A DNA stretch of 64,000 bases from JALFST01 sp022779285. GTDB taxonomy: Bacteria; Bacillota; Clostridia; Tissierellales; Peptoniphilaceae. Below, piece by piece: positions 53,169-61,818 of the stretch. The translations under genes were made by a program, and so were the position numbers. The notes below the pieces were generated by a model, which saw only the letters and a program-made list of their open reading frames with translations, was not told where the DNA came from and did no database searches. Numbering within the stretch: the stretch's first letter is position 1; every line of letters begins with the position of its first letter. The DNA lies in NCBI GenBank assembly GCA_050313895.1, contig JBNPMI010000010.1, one strand, 5' to 3'.

Positions 53169-54203
53169 CTATTGTCCTTGATTCCTCCTAAGGGTCTCCG
53201 CGTCGCTCTGTCCGTCCTTCTCTTGCTGATTCTCTGTCCCTGCGGATGATTTTCTTGTCTGCTTTTGCAGCATATAGTCTCCAAAAAGCTTTTGCACCAG
53301 CTTTTGTGTTTCCTCCGGATCCGGTAAATAATACGAAATGCCCGAAATATACTGCCCGTCTCCCGGAATGGTATAAGTTTCAAGGCTTCCGTTCTTCATG
53401 ATGCTCACCTTATCCAGCATCCCCAGCATGGTCGTCCAGGGAATATTTGTTTTCACGTCGCTGAAGACGGTCTGCAGAATCCCGGGAATATGCTGAATGC
53501 TGGCCTCGCTCAGAGTCTGCTTTACAAAGGATTGCAGGAATTTTTGCTGCGCATGGACACGCCCGATATCTCCCAGGGCATATCCGCTGCGGAAGCGCAA
53601 ATATCCAAGTGCCTGCTCTCCGTTGAGCTTCTGGAGACCGGGCTTCAACGTTTCCCATGTGCCATCCGTATAAGCAATATCGTATTGGATGCCGTCATCG
53701 GGAATTTCATACTCGACGCCGCCCAGGGTGTCCACAATATGCTTCACCGCATCAAAGCTGACCTCCACATAATAGTCAAGATCAATCCCCAGCCAGTTGC
53801 GCACCGTCTGCATCGTAAGCTCGATTCCGCCATACGAATGCGCATGATTCAGCTTCGTTTTTTCCCCATTGACGGACACTCGTGTATCACGCGGCAGAGA
53901 TAATAATTGGAGCTTGCCCGTCTTAAAATCCGCCTTCACAAGCATGAGGGTATCTGAGCGCGTTTCCGCTCCCGTATTTTCTTCTCCCGAATTGATATCC
54001 ACGCCCGCAACGAGACAGAGGAACTGATCATCAATGACCTCTGACGGATTTCCTTTATGCTCCGTCAGCTCCACGTTGACCCATCCCTCCTCGCTTGATT
54101 GCTCCCGGGCATGCATCATTCGATTGAGCAGCAGATTTTCTCCGAAAAATATGAATGCAAAAAGAAGCAAGGCTGCTCCGATTCGCAGGAACCAACGTTT
54201 CAT
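53169..54203 (-). CDS. LytR-CpsA-Psr family protein
   Basis: LCP enzymes attach teichoic acids or capsular polymers to peptidoglycan from undecaprenyl-linked donors. 344 aa with one N-terminal membrane anchor (about 6-24) and an extracellular LCP domain (about 60-240). Seen: RSDTLMLVKAD near 85, LSLPRDTRV near 103, KLNHAHSYGG, and FRSGYALGDIGRVHAQQKF near 205 with conserved Arg residues. The tail is Gln/Glu/Lys-rich and disordered. The linkage to fni suits a lipid-carrier role (inference). Confidence 0.94.
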   Translation of the reverse strand: MKRWFLRIGAALLLFAFIFFGENLLLNRMMHAREQSSEEGWVNVELTEHKGNPSEVIDDQFLCLVAGVDINSGEENTGAETRSDTLMLVKADFKTGKLQLLSLPRDTRVSVNGEKTKLNHAHSYGGIELTMQTVRNWLGIDLDYYVEVSFDAVKHIVDTLGGVEYEIPDDGIQYDIAYTDGTWETLKPGLQKLNGEQALGYLRFRSGYALGDIGRVHAQQKFLQSFVKQTLSEASIQHIPGILQTVFSDVKTNIPWTTMLGMLDKVSIMKNGSLETYTIPGDGQYISGISYYLPDPEETQKLVQKLFGDYMLQKQTRKSSAGTENQQEKDGQSDAETLRRNQGQ

Positions 54204-54267
54204 ACGATCTCCTCCTGTTTCCGATCGAATCTATTTTAGCATATGCGGAAATTCTGCGAATCGATTT

Positions 54268-57200
54268 TTATCGATTTCCCTCGGCAACCCTTTCTCTTGC
54301 CGTTGTCATCATCAGCTTAATGCGATTGACCTGATTGACCTCCGAGGCGCCCGGATCATAATCGATGGCGATGATGTTGGACTCCTCATATTTTTCACGA
54401 ATCACCTTCATCACACCCTTGCCGGTAATGTGGTTGGGCAGGCATCCGAAGGGCTGAATGCAGACGATGTTCGGTGCTCCGCTGTGAATGAGTTCAATCA
54501 TTTCCCCGGCTAACAGCCATCCCTCGCCATATTGATGTCCCAAGGAAACAATCTCCTTCGCATACTCCTCCACCTGTTCGATATAGAGCGGCTCATGGAA
54601 ATGCACGGATTCCCGAAGAGCATCCCGTACGGGTTTGCGGATTCTTTCAATGTATTTTACGCCCATCTCGGCGAAAAAAGCGGAAATCCTGCTCTTTCCG
54701 AGAAGCTCCGCTTTATGATGTGCATTGCGGAAGCAATACATCATAAAATCGGTGAGATCCGGCACCATAACCTCTGCGCCCTCCTCCTCAAGAAGATCCT
54801 GCAAATGATTGTTGGCCTCCGGCAGATACTTAACCAGAATCTCTCCCACAATTCCCGCCTTGGGCTTTCGAATATCCAAACGCTCCACGCCATCAAACTC
54901 GGCGATACATTCCTTCACCAGCTTCTTATACAGGGTACGGTCAGGATGTGTGCAGAATTCTCCGAAACGCTCAAGCCACTTTTTTTTCAGCGCATCGGTT
55001 TCCCCGGAATTCTTTTCATAGGGTCGGGTCGCATTGGTGCAGCGCATGAGCAGATCGCCCAACACCAGGCCATGCATTCCTTTGCGAATCAGCGGAAGCG
55101 TCAATTGAAAGCCGGGGGATTTCTCGATTCCCTGCACGGAAAGTGCGATCACAGGAATCTGAGGATACCCCATATCCTTGAGCGCCTTGCGGATATATCC
55201 TACATAATTGGATGCACGACATGCTCCTCCTGTTTGCGTCATGAGGAGCGCGACACGGTTCGGATCATATTTTCCGCTTTCCAGTGCCTCCATCATCTGA
55301 CCCACTGTGGTAATGGACGGATAGCAGGAATCGTTGTTGACATACTTGAGCCCTGCATCCAGAACCTTTTGATCCACCCGTTCCAAGAACTCCAGCTCAT
55401 AGCCCTCACTATTGAGCGCCTGCCTGATCAATGAAAAATGATCGGGCGCCATCGCCGGCACGAGGATCGTATAACGCTCCCGCTTCATTTTCCGTGTAAA
55501 TACCGGTTTTTCAGGAGCGTAGGAGCCCTGTTTTTTGAGCGGAGAGCTTCCCGCTTCCCGATCCTGCAAAGCTTGCAGCAGAGAGCGGACTCGAATTTTT
55601 ACCGCACCCAAATTGGAGACCTCATCGATTTTCAGGAGCGTATAAATTTTTCCGTAACTTTCCAAAATCTCCTGCACCTCATCCGAGGTGACGGCATCCA
55701 GACCGCATCCGAAGGAATTGAGCTGAATCAGCTCCAAATCCTCACATTGTGTCACAAACTCCGCAGCACGGTAAAGTCTGGCGTGATAGACCCATTGATC
55801 CAGCACGCGAAGCTCCTCACGGAGATCTTCGGCATTCATGGCGACGGCATCCTCCGAGAGCACCGCAAGCCCCATGCCATTGATCAGCTCCGGAATCCCG
55901 TGATGTACCTCACTGTCCACATGGTAAGGACGTCCGGCCAGCACAATCCCTTTTTTGTGATTGCGCTTCATCCAGTCCAAAGCATTTCTTCCTTCTCTCG
56001 CCACATCCTGATGATAGTTTGTTTCTTCTGCCCATGCCGCATCCACCGCCATACGAATTTTTCTTCCATTGATCTGATACCGCTTCCCGTCAATGACAAA
56101 ATCCGCAAAGGCCTCCTGTAAGCTTTTTGTGATCGTCTGCTTCGAGGCGAAGGAAAGGAAGGGATGCATATAGGTCACCCCATTTTCCTCAAGAGAGGAA
56201 ACATTGTTTTTGATGACCTCCGGAAAGCCGATGACAACGGGGCAGTTGATCTGATTTTTGGCCTTGTCAAATTGCTTGCTCTCATAAAATGCACTGGGAT
56301 AAAAGATGAATTTCTCTCCGTTTTCCACAAGCTCCTCAATGTGTCCATGTACGAGCTTTGCCGGATAGCAAGCCGTTTCCGAAGAAATGGAGGCGAGCCC
56401 CTTTTCATAGATAGCTCTGCTCGAGGGTGAGGAGAGATGCACCGGAAAGCCCAGCCTTGTAAAAAATGTATGCCAAAAAGGATAGTTTTCATACATATTG
56501 AGCACCCGCGGAATGGCAACGGGTGGAAATTGCGCCTGAGCTTCGGGAAGAGGGCTGTAATAGTGGAAAAGCCGATCGTATTTGTACGCATAAAGATTCG
56601 GCAAATCGTTACTTTCTCTGCGAATCCCCGCTCCGCGCTCGCATCGGTTGCCCGATATATAGCGCGATCCATCTGAAAAAATGTTAATGGTGAGCGCACA
56701 GTGATTGGTGCATCGACCGCAGTGTGCGTTTTTTTGCGTATACGTAAACTCGTCAAGCTGCGCGGCACTGCGAATGGCGGAGCGCTTTTTCTCCGTACTT
56801 CTTGATTTTGCAAGCAAAGCCATTCCCATAGCGCCCATCAGCCCGGCAATTGAGGGCCTGGTCGCATGACGCCCTGTAATGAGCTCAAAGGCGCGGAGAA
56901 TCGCATCTCCGTAAAAAGTGCCGCCTTGCACTACAAGATTTTTTCCGAGAGAACGCGGATCCCGGATCTTGATCACCTTCTGAATCGCATTGCGAATCAC
57001 GGAATAGCAAAGACCCGCGGAAATGTCTCCCACCTCCGAGCCTTCCTTTTGCGCCTGCTTGACCTTGGAGTTCATAAATACAGTGCACCGACTGCCCAAA
57101 TCCACCGGCTCTGCAGCAAAGAGCGCTTCCTTCTGAAAATCCTCCACCGACATGCCGACGGAAGCGGCAAAGGTCGATAAAAAGGAGCCGCAGCCTGAAG

Positions 57201-58533
57201 AGCAGGATTCATTGAGCTGAATGGAATCGATCACGCCATCGGTAATGTGCATCGCTTTCATGTCCTGACCGCCGATATCGAGAATAAAATCCACATCCGG
57301 ATCAAAATAATGAGCAGCGGTATAGTGTGCGATCGTCTCCACCTCGCCCTCATCCACATGGAGCGCTGCGCGAATAAAGTCCTCGCCATATCCTGTAATC
57401 CCCGCATTGGCAATGTAGGCATCCTCCGGTAAAAGCGAGTAAAGCTCCCGAAGATCCTCGATGACGCGCTCCAGGGGCTTTCCCTTATTGTTGGCATATT
57501 GAGAATAGAGAATTTGATTCTCCGAGCCGATCAAAACCATTTTCGCCGTTGTCGATCCCGAATCGATTCCGAGATATGCCGGCCCGTGATAGCTGCGAAT
57601 GTCTCCTCTTTGCGCACGAGAGGTTTCGTGTTGTTTGACAAAAATGTCATATTCTCCCCGGGAAGAAAAGAGAGGGTCCAAAAGGCGGCGATCCTCGATC
57701 ACCGGACCGTCGGGGTCCCGCAGGCGTGCCATCAATACATCCATATCCCAAGACCGTGCCTTCTCTTTTGCAATCAACGCCGCGCCATAAGCGACAAAAA
57801 GCTGGCCGTCCTCAGGAACGGTGAAGGTGTTTTCCTCCTCCCCCAGTGTCAGGATGAAACGATCCCGCAAGGCAGAAAGAAAATGCAGAGGACCGCCCAA
57901 AAAGGTCACATGCCCCTTGATCGGTCTTCCGCATGCCAAATTTGAGATCGTTTGGTTTACCACGGATTGAAAGACGCTCATGGCAATATCTTCCTTGGAT
58001 GCGCCTTGATTCAAAAGCGCCTGAACATCCGTCTTTGCAAATACACCGCATCGGGAAGCGATCGGATAGATTTTCTCATAATCCTTTGCTATGGTATTCA
58101 ATTTTCCGGCATCCATATCCAGTAAATTGGCCATCTGGTCAATAAATGCTCCCGTACCGCCCGCACAAATCGAATTCATGCGCTGCTCCACACTTCCGGA
58201 AAGATAGGTGATCTTTGAATCTTCTCCGCCAAGCTCGATAATGACATCCGTATCGGGAATGCGTTCACGGATCGCTCTGGTCTCCGCAATCACCTCCTGT
58301 GCAAAAGGAATTTGAAGCAAATTCTCCAAAAACATGCCTCCCGAGCCCGTCACCGCCATATGTACCGGGGCGTTGCCCAGCTTTTCCCGGAGCTCCTGAA
58401 ATACCGTATATACCGTTTCCTTCACATCGCTGCAATGACGGCGATAAACGGAAAATAAACCCCTTCCCTCTTCATCGATCGCAACCACCTTGACCGTTGT
58501 AGAACCGACATCCAATCCCGCATAGATCTGCAT
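54268..58533 (-). CDS. Giant acyl-CoA dehydratase activase-like protein (two ASKHA domains plus HgdB-like part)
   Basis: 1421 aa. Two BadF/HgdC-type ATPase domains follow one another: about 1-260 (YAGLDVGSTTVK, ELGGEDSKITYL, CAGGTGAFIDQMA) and about 320-590 (YLGIDSGSTTAK, DIGGQDMKAMH, CSSGCGSFLSTFA). Each has the Cys that holds the bridging 4Fe-4S cluster in known activators. A Cys-rich linker (HCGRCTNHC, near 645) is followed by a DUF2229-like segment (about 680-900) and a C-terminal part (about 1050-1400) resembling 2-hydroxyacyl-CoA dehydratase subunits. Such fusions are widespread in Clostridia, but their substrate is not known. No dehydratase HgdAB pair is adjacent, so it may work alone. 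Confidence 0.92.
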   Translation of the reverse strand: MQIYAGLDVGSTTVKVVAIDEEGRGLFSVYRRHCSDVKETVYTVFQELREKLGNAPVHMAVTGSGGMFLENLLQIPFAQEVIAETRAIRERIPDTDVIIELGGEDSKITYLSGSVEQRMNSICAGGTGAFIDQMANLLDMDAGKLNTIAKDYEKIYPIASRCGVFAKTDVQALLNQGASKEDIAMSVFQSVVNQTISNLACGRPIKGHVTFLGGPLHFLSALRDRFILTLGEEENTFTVPEDGQLFVAYGAALIAKEKARSWDMDVLMARLRDPDGPVIEDRRLLDPLFSSRGEYDIFVKQHETSRAQRGDIRSYHGPAYLGIDSGSTTAKMVLIGSENQILYSQYANNKGKPLERVIEDLRELYSLLPEDAYIANAGITGYGEDFIRAALHVDEGEVETIAHYTAAHYFDPDVDFILDIGGQDMKAMHITDGVIDSIQLNESCSSGCGSFLSTFAASVGMSVEDFQKEALFAAEPVDLGSRCTVFMNSKVKQAQKEGSEVGDISAGLCYSVIRNAIQKVIKIRDPRSLGKNLVVQGGTFYGDAILRAFELITGRHATRPSIAGLMGAMGMALLAKSRSTEKKRSAIRSAAQLDEFTYTQKNAHCGRCTNHCALTINIFSDGSRYISGNRCERGAGIRRESNDLPNLYAYKYDRLFHYYSPLPEAQAQFPPVAIPRVLNMYENYPFWHTFFTRLGFPVHLSSPSSRAIYEKGLASISSETACYPAKLVHGHIEELVENGEKFIFYPSAFYESKQFDKAKNQINCPVVIGFPEVIKNNVSSLEENGVTYMHPFLSFASKQTITKSLQEAFADFVIDGKRYQINGRKIRMAVDAAWAEETNYHQDVAREGRNALDWMKRNHKKGIVLAGRPYHVDSEVHHGIPELINGMGLAVLSEDAVAMNAEDLREELRVLDQWVYHARLYRAAEFVTQCEDLELIQLNSFGCGLDAVTSDEVQEILESYGKIYTLLKIDEVSNLGAVKIRVRSLLQALQDREAGSSPLKKQGSYAPEKPVFTRKMKRERYTILVPAMAPDHFSLIRQALNSEGYELEFLERVDQKVLDAGLKYVNNDSCYPSITTVGQMMEALESGKYDPNRVALLMTQTGGACRASNYVGYIRKALKDMGYPQIPVIALSVQGIEKSPGFQLTLPLIRKGMHGLVLGDLLMRCTNATRPYEKNSGETDALKKKWLERFGEFCTHPDRTLYKKLVKECIAEFDGVERLDIRKPKAGIVGEILVKYLPEANNHLQDLLEEEGAEVMVPDLTDFMMYCFRNAHHKAELLGKSRISAFFAEMGVKYIERIRKPVRDALRESVHFHEPLYIEQVEEYAKEIVSLGHQYGEGWLLAGEMIELIHSGAPNIVCIQPFGCLPNHITGKGVMKVIREKYEESNIIAIDYDPGASEVNQVNRIKLMMTTARERVAEGNR

Positions 58534-58591
58534 GACTTTCCTTTCTAATCCGCATTTCGGAAAACCCTACTCCCGGGTCGATTGACTTTTC

Positions 58592-58622
58592 TTAGAATAT
58601 TTCTAAATGTGCGACTATTATA
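58592..58622 (-). promoter_or_regulatory. Promoter -10 and palindrome upstream of the activase gene
   Basis: TGTTATAAT (TATAAT at 58617-58622 with TG upstream) lies about 85 bp before the start. Downstream of it is TTAGAAnnnTTCTAA at 58592-58606, loosely like a PerR/Fur box and sharing TTTAGAA with the suf leader. Confidence 0.55.
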
Positions 58623-58679
58623 ACAGATTCCGCTTGTGCATACTGATGTTTCACGCATGCTCGGAATTTTTCAATCATC

Positions 58680-59147
58680 TCAGGCATCCCGTTTCCGGAA
58701 AACGAAAAGCTTGCTCACTCCATAATTGGCAATCAATACGAGAAGCTGTGCCGCAATTTTGGTCGGAATTGCCGAAAAATGAAGGATGTTCAGAAAAAGA
58801 AACAAAATCCCCTCTTCCAGAATCAATGTCAAAATGCGTCCCCCAAAAAAAGCCCCTGCCTGACGCACACCTTCCGCAAGGCCGGACGGCTTTGCCGAAA
58901 ACACCCAGCTCCGATTGGTGAAATATGCAAAGGCCACGGCAAGAATCCATGAAATCACATTGGCGATCATGGCATCCATGTGCAGCCTTTTTACCAAGAA
59001 AGCAAAGGAGATAATGCTCACCAGCGTCGTCAAAGCGCCGAAAAAGAGGTAGAGCAGCATCTCCTTATGCGTTTTATAGAATGGAAGAAAAAACCGAAAG
59101 CCCGGAAGCTCAAAAATTCGATCAAAAAAATCTTTTTCCGTATCCAT
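58680..59147 (-). CDS. GtrA-like membrane protein
   Basis: 155 aa with four membrane helices (about 30-50, 58-76, 100-120, 130-148), matching the GtrA/DPMS3 family thought to help move polyprenyl-linked sugars across the membrane. Seen: FFGALTTLVSIISF near 36 and the FTNRSWVF motif near 76. The ATG at 59147 follows AGGAGAAGGC. Longer frames upstream overlap the glycosyltransferase gene and are spurious. It pairs with the glycosyltransferase, 8 bp away. Confidence 0.88.
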   Translation of the reverse strand: MDTEKDFFDRIFELPGFRFFLPFYKTHKEMLLYLFFGALTTLVSIISFAFLVKRLHMDAMIANVISWILAVAFAYFTNRSWVFSAKPSGLAEGVRQAGAFFGGRILTLILEEGILFLFLNILHFSAIPTKIAAQLLVLIANYGVSKLFVFRKRDA

Positions 59148-59155
59148 GCCTTCTC

Positions 59156-60130
59156 CTAACGAATGCGGACAGCATCCGACCGACTCGATTCCGACACGAT
59201 AAAGTGCGGGCGGCGCTTGCTCTCTGTATAGGTTTTTGCGATATATTGTCCGATAATTCCGATGCAGAAAAGCTGAATTCCTCCGATAAATACGATGACC
59301 GAGATCGTGGATGCCCAGCCCGCCACCGGATCGCCGAAAATCAGCCTGCGCAAAACGATAAAAAGGAGTGCCAGGAAGGACACAATGGTCATCCCCATTC
59401 CGAACCAGGAAGCAATGTTGAGCGGCGCCTCCGAAAAGTTGATGATCCCGTTGACGGCATAGCGCAGGAGCTTCCAAAAGCTCCACTTTGTCTGCCCCGC
59501 GATACGCTCCACATTTTCATAGCTTATCCAGCAGGTGCGAAATCCGACCCATCCGAAAATGCCCTTGGAAAAGCGGTTATATTCATCCATCGCAAGAATT
59601 GCCTCTACCATCTTTCGCTTCATCAGGCGAAAATCTCGTGCTCCGTCTACGATTTCCGCATCGGAAACGCGATTGATGAGCTGATAAAACTTTTTCGCAA
59701 ACCAGGAGCGAACCGGCGGCTCTCCGTCTCGTGTCATGCGGCGTGTCGCCACGCTGTCGTACTCCTCCGTTTGCAGAATGTGCAGCATTTCCGGCAGGAG
59801 CGAAGGCGGATCCTGCAGATCCGCATCCATGACCGCGACATAATCGCCCAAGGCATTGCAAAATCCTGCATACATGGCTGCTTCCTTGCCGAAATTCCGC
59901 GAAAACGAATAATATTGAACATGAGAATCCTGTGCGGCCATTTCCTTGAGCAGAGCAAGGGTTCCGTCTCCGGATCCGTCATCGATGAATAAAAGCTCAT
60001 AATCTACAGGCAGATCACGCATTACCCGTGTGACCTCCTTATAAAAAAAAGGAAGCGCATCCTGCTCATTATAGCAAGGTACGATCAAGGAAATGCGGCA
60101 ATGCTGTATTGTTTTCGTTGTGGTGTCCAT
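59156..60130 (-). CDS. Polyprenyl-phosphate glycosyltransferase (family 2, GtrB/CsbB-like)
   Basis: 324-aa GT2 enzyme that loads a sugar onto undecaprenyl phosphate. The N-terminal GT-A domain has LIVPCYNEQDALP near 16, FIDDGSGDGT near 52, DADLQDPP near 103 (DxD), and the ARDFRLMKRK motif near 165. Two C-terminal membrane helices (about 240-300) are typical of GtrB/YkoT. The ATG at 60130 has GGAGG 5 nt upstream. With GtrA it should glycosylate a wall polymer. Confidence 0.92.
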   Translation of the reverse strand: MDTTTKTIQHCRISLIVPCYNEQDALPFFYKEVTRVMRDLPVDYELLFIDDGSGDGTLALLKEMAAQDSHVQYYSFSRNFGKEAAMYAGFCNALGDYVAVMDADLQDPPSLLPEMLHILQTEEYDSVATRRMTRDGEPPVRSWFAKKFYQLINRVSDAEIVDGARDFRLMKRKMVEAILAMDEYNRFSKGIFGWVGFRTCWISYENVERIAGQTKWSFWKLLRYAVNGIINFSEAPLNIASWFGMGMTIVSFLALLFIVLRRLIFGDPVAGWASTISVIVFIGGIQLFCIGIIGQYIAKTYTESKRRPHFIVSESSRSDAVRIR

Positions 60131-60148
60131 AGCTACCTCCGCGTCCTT

Positions 60149-60171
60149 ATTGTAGCATAGCAATGCATTGC
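60149..60171 (-). promoter_or_regulatory. Promoter -10 and palindrome before the glycosyltransferase gene
   Basis: TGCTACAAT (TACAAT at 60149-60154) with no clear -35. The 12-bp palindrome GCAATGCATTGC at 60160-60171 fills the spacer. Confidence 0.45.
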
Positions 60172-60182
60172 GCAGAAATGCA

Positions 60183-60205
60183 AAAAGCGGAGAAATCTCC
60201 GCTTC
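60183..60205 (-). terminator. Terminator after gpmI
   Basis: AAGCGGAGA with its complement, tiny loop, then TTTTTG on the minus strand, 15 bp past the stop. Confidence 0.9.
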
Positions 60206-60219
60206 TTGCTCGCATTCCT

Positions 60220-61818
60220 TTATTTTTTGAGCAGGGAAGGCTCCCATTCCGCCGGCTTTTCGTAGCCCATGAGCTCAACGACAGTTGCCGCGACATTGGC
60301 AAGCCCCGCTTTTCCGGAAAGGGTTTCATCCAGCTCCACGTCCTTTTCGGGAGAGACCACGATGAAGGGCACGGGATTGAGAGAATGAGAGGTTTTCGGG
60401 GTGATTTTTCCCGTTTTCTTATCCACCTGGATCATATCATCCGAATTGCCGTGATCGGCGGTGATGACAAGTGTATAGCCCTGCGCCCGAGCTGCCGGAA
60501 GGAGTCTCTTGAGACCCAGATCCACGCCCTCGACAGCAATGCGAACGCTGTCAAAAACACCGGTATGCCCCACCATATCCCCATTAGGATAATTGATGCG
60601 CAGAAATCCGTACTTTCCGGACTCCATCGCTTCAATCAAGGCATCCGTGATCTCTGCGGATTTCATCCAGGGGCGCTGATCAAAGGAAACATTGTCGGAA
60701 GGGATTTCCAGCCATGTTTCCAGCTCCTCCGATACCTTGGCGGAGTTGTTCCCGTTCCAAAAATACGTCACATGGCCGTATTTTTGCGTCTCGGAGCAGG
60801 CAAATTCATTGATGCCCTTGCTGACAAAAAACTCTGTGAGCGTATTATGAATCTGTGGAGGCGCTACAAGATAATGATTTGGAATATGCAGATCCCCATC
60901 ATATTCGAGCATGCCCGCATAGTACACCTGAGGACGATATCCTCTTTCAAAGTATGGAAATTCCTCATTGTCAAACGCCATCGAGATTTCGATCGCTCGG
61001 TCGCCGCGGAAGTTGAAGAAGATGACGCTGTCCCCGTCCTTGACGGGTCCGATCGGTGCGCCGTCACGCTCCAAAACGAATGCCGGAAGATCCTGGTCTA
61101 TCTGCTCCGTTTCCCGGCGAAGCGTCTCATAGGCTTCTGTGGCTGTGGCAAACCGATAATCGGCAATGCCGCGAACATGCGCGTTCCAGCCGCGTTCCAC
61201 CATGGGCCAGTCCGCCTGATAGCGATCCATTGTGACCTTCATCCGGCCGCCGCCCGATGCGAACTCCGCTGTAAAGTCCCCGTCATTCAGGGTTTGGAAA
61301 AAGTCTTCCATCTCACGAATATATTGCAAACCGCTGGTTGGCGGAACATCGCGTCCATCCAGGAGCGCATGCACATAAGCCCTTGCGATTCCCTCGGCCT
61401 TTACCTTCTTAAGAATTGCCTTCACATGAGAAATATTGGAATGCACATTGCCGTCAGAAAGCAGTCCGATCAGGTGTACGGCGCCTTCATGCTCTCTTGC
61501 ATAAGCAATCAGGTCCTTCCACGTCTGCGACTCAAAAATACGCCCCTCCGCAATGGATTCATTCACAAGCTTTGCGCCCTGCGCATAGATCTGACCGCAG
61601 CCCAGCGCATTGTGACCCACCTCACTATTTCCCATATCCTCATCGGACGGAAGTCCCACAGCCGTACCGTGTGCGCGAAGAGCAATCCATGGGTATTCCT
61701 CTCTGAGAGCATCAAGAACGGGCGTATTTGCGGCTTTCACCGCGTCTCCCGCCTCCTTGCCCTCCGGACTGATCCCGACACCGTCCATAACAATGAGCGC
61801 TACTTTTTTCTGCTTCAT
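60220..61818 (-). CDS. gpmI: 2,3-bisphosphoglycerate-independent phosphoglycerate mutase
   Basis: Mn-dependent glycolytic enzyme converting 3- to 2-phosphoglycerate. The 532 aa belong to the alkaline phosphatase superfamily. Metal ligands: Asp12 in VMDGVG and the nucleophile Ser65 in DMGNSEVGHN; DGRDVPPTSG near 155, RGDRAIE near 272, and NYPNGDMVGHTG and TADHGNSDDM in the C-terminal phosphatase domain. The length is about 20 above the norm. It overlaps fprA by 4 bp. Confidence 0.97.
   Translation of the reverse strand: MKQKKVALIVMDGVGISPEGKEAGDAVKAANTPVLDALREEYPWIALRAHGTAVGLPSDEDMGNSEVGHNALGCGQIYAQGAKLVNESIAEGRIFESQTWKDLIAYAREHEGAVHLIGLLSDGNVHSNISHVKAILKKVKAEGIARAYVHALLDGRDVPPTSGLQYIREMEDFFQTLNDGDFTAEFASGGGRMKVTMDRYQADWPMVERGWNAHVRGIADYRFATATEAYETLRRETEQIDQDLPAFVLERDGAPIGPVKDGDSVIFFNFRGDRAIEISMAFDNEEFPYFERGYRPQVYYAGMLEYDGDLHIPNHYLVAPPQIHNTLTEFFVSKGINEFACSETQKYGHVTYFWNGNNSAKVSEELETWLEIPSDNVSFDQRPWMKSAEITDALIEAMESGKYGFLRINYPNGDMVGHTGVFDSVRIAVEGVDLGLKRLLPAARAQGYTLVITADHGNSDDMIQVDKKTGKITPKTSHSLNPVPFIVVSPEKDVELDETLSGKAGLANVAATVVELMGYEKPAEWEPSLLKK

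Noticed and set aside
59148..59486. N-terminal extension of the GtrA-like protein
   Set aside because: The extra frame is within the glycosyltransferase gene; the ATG at 59147 has a good ribosome site and gives the normal family length.
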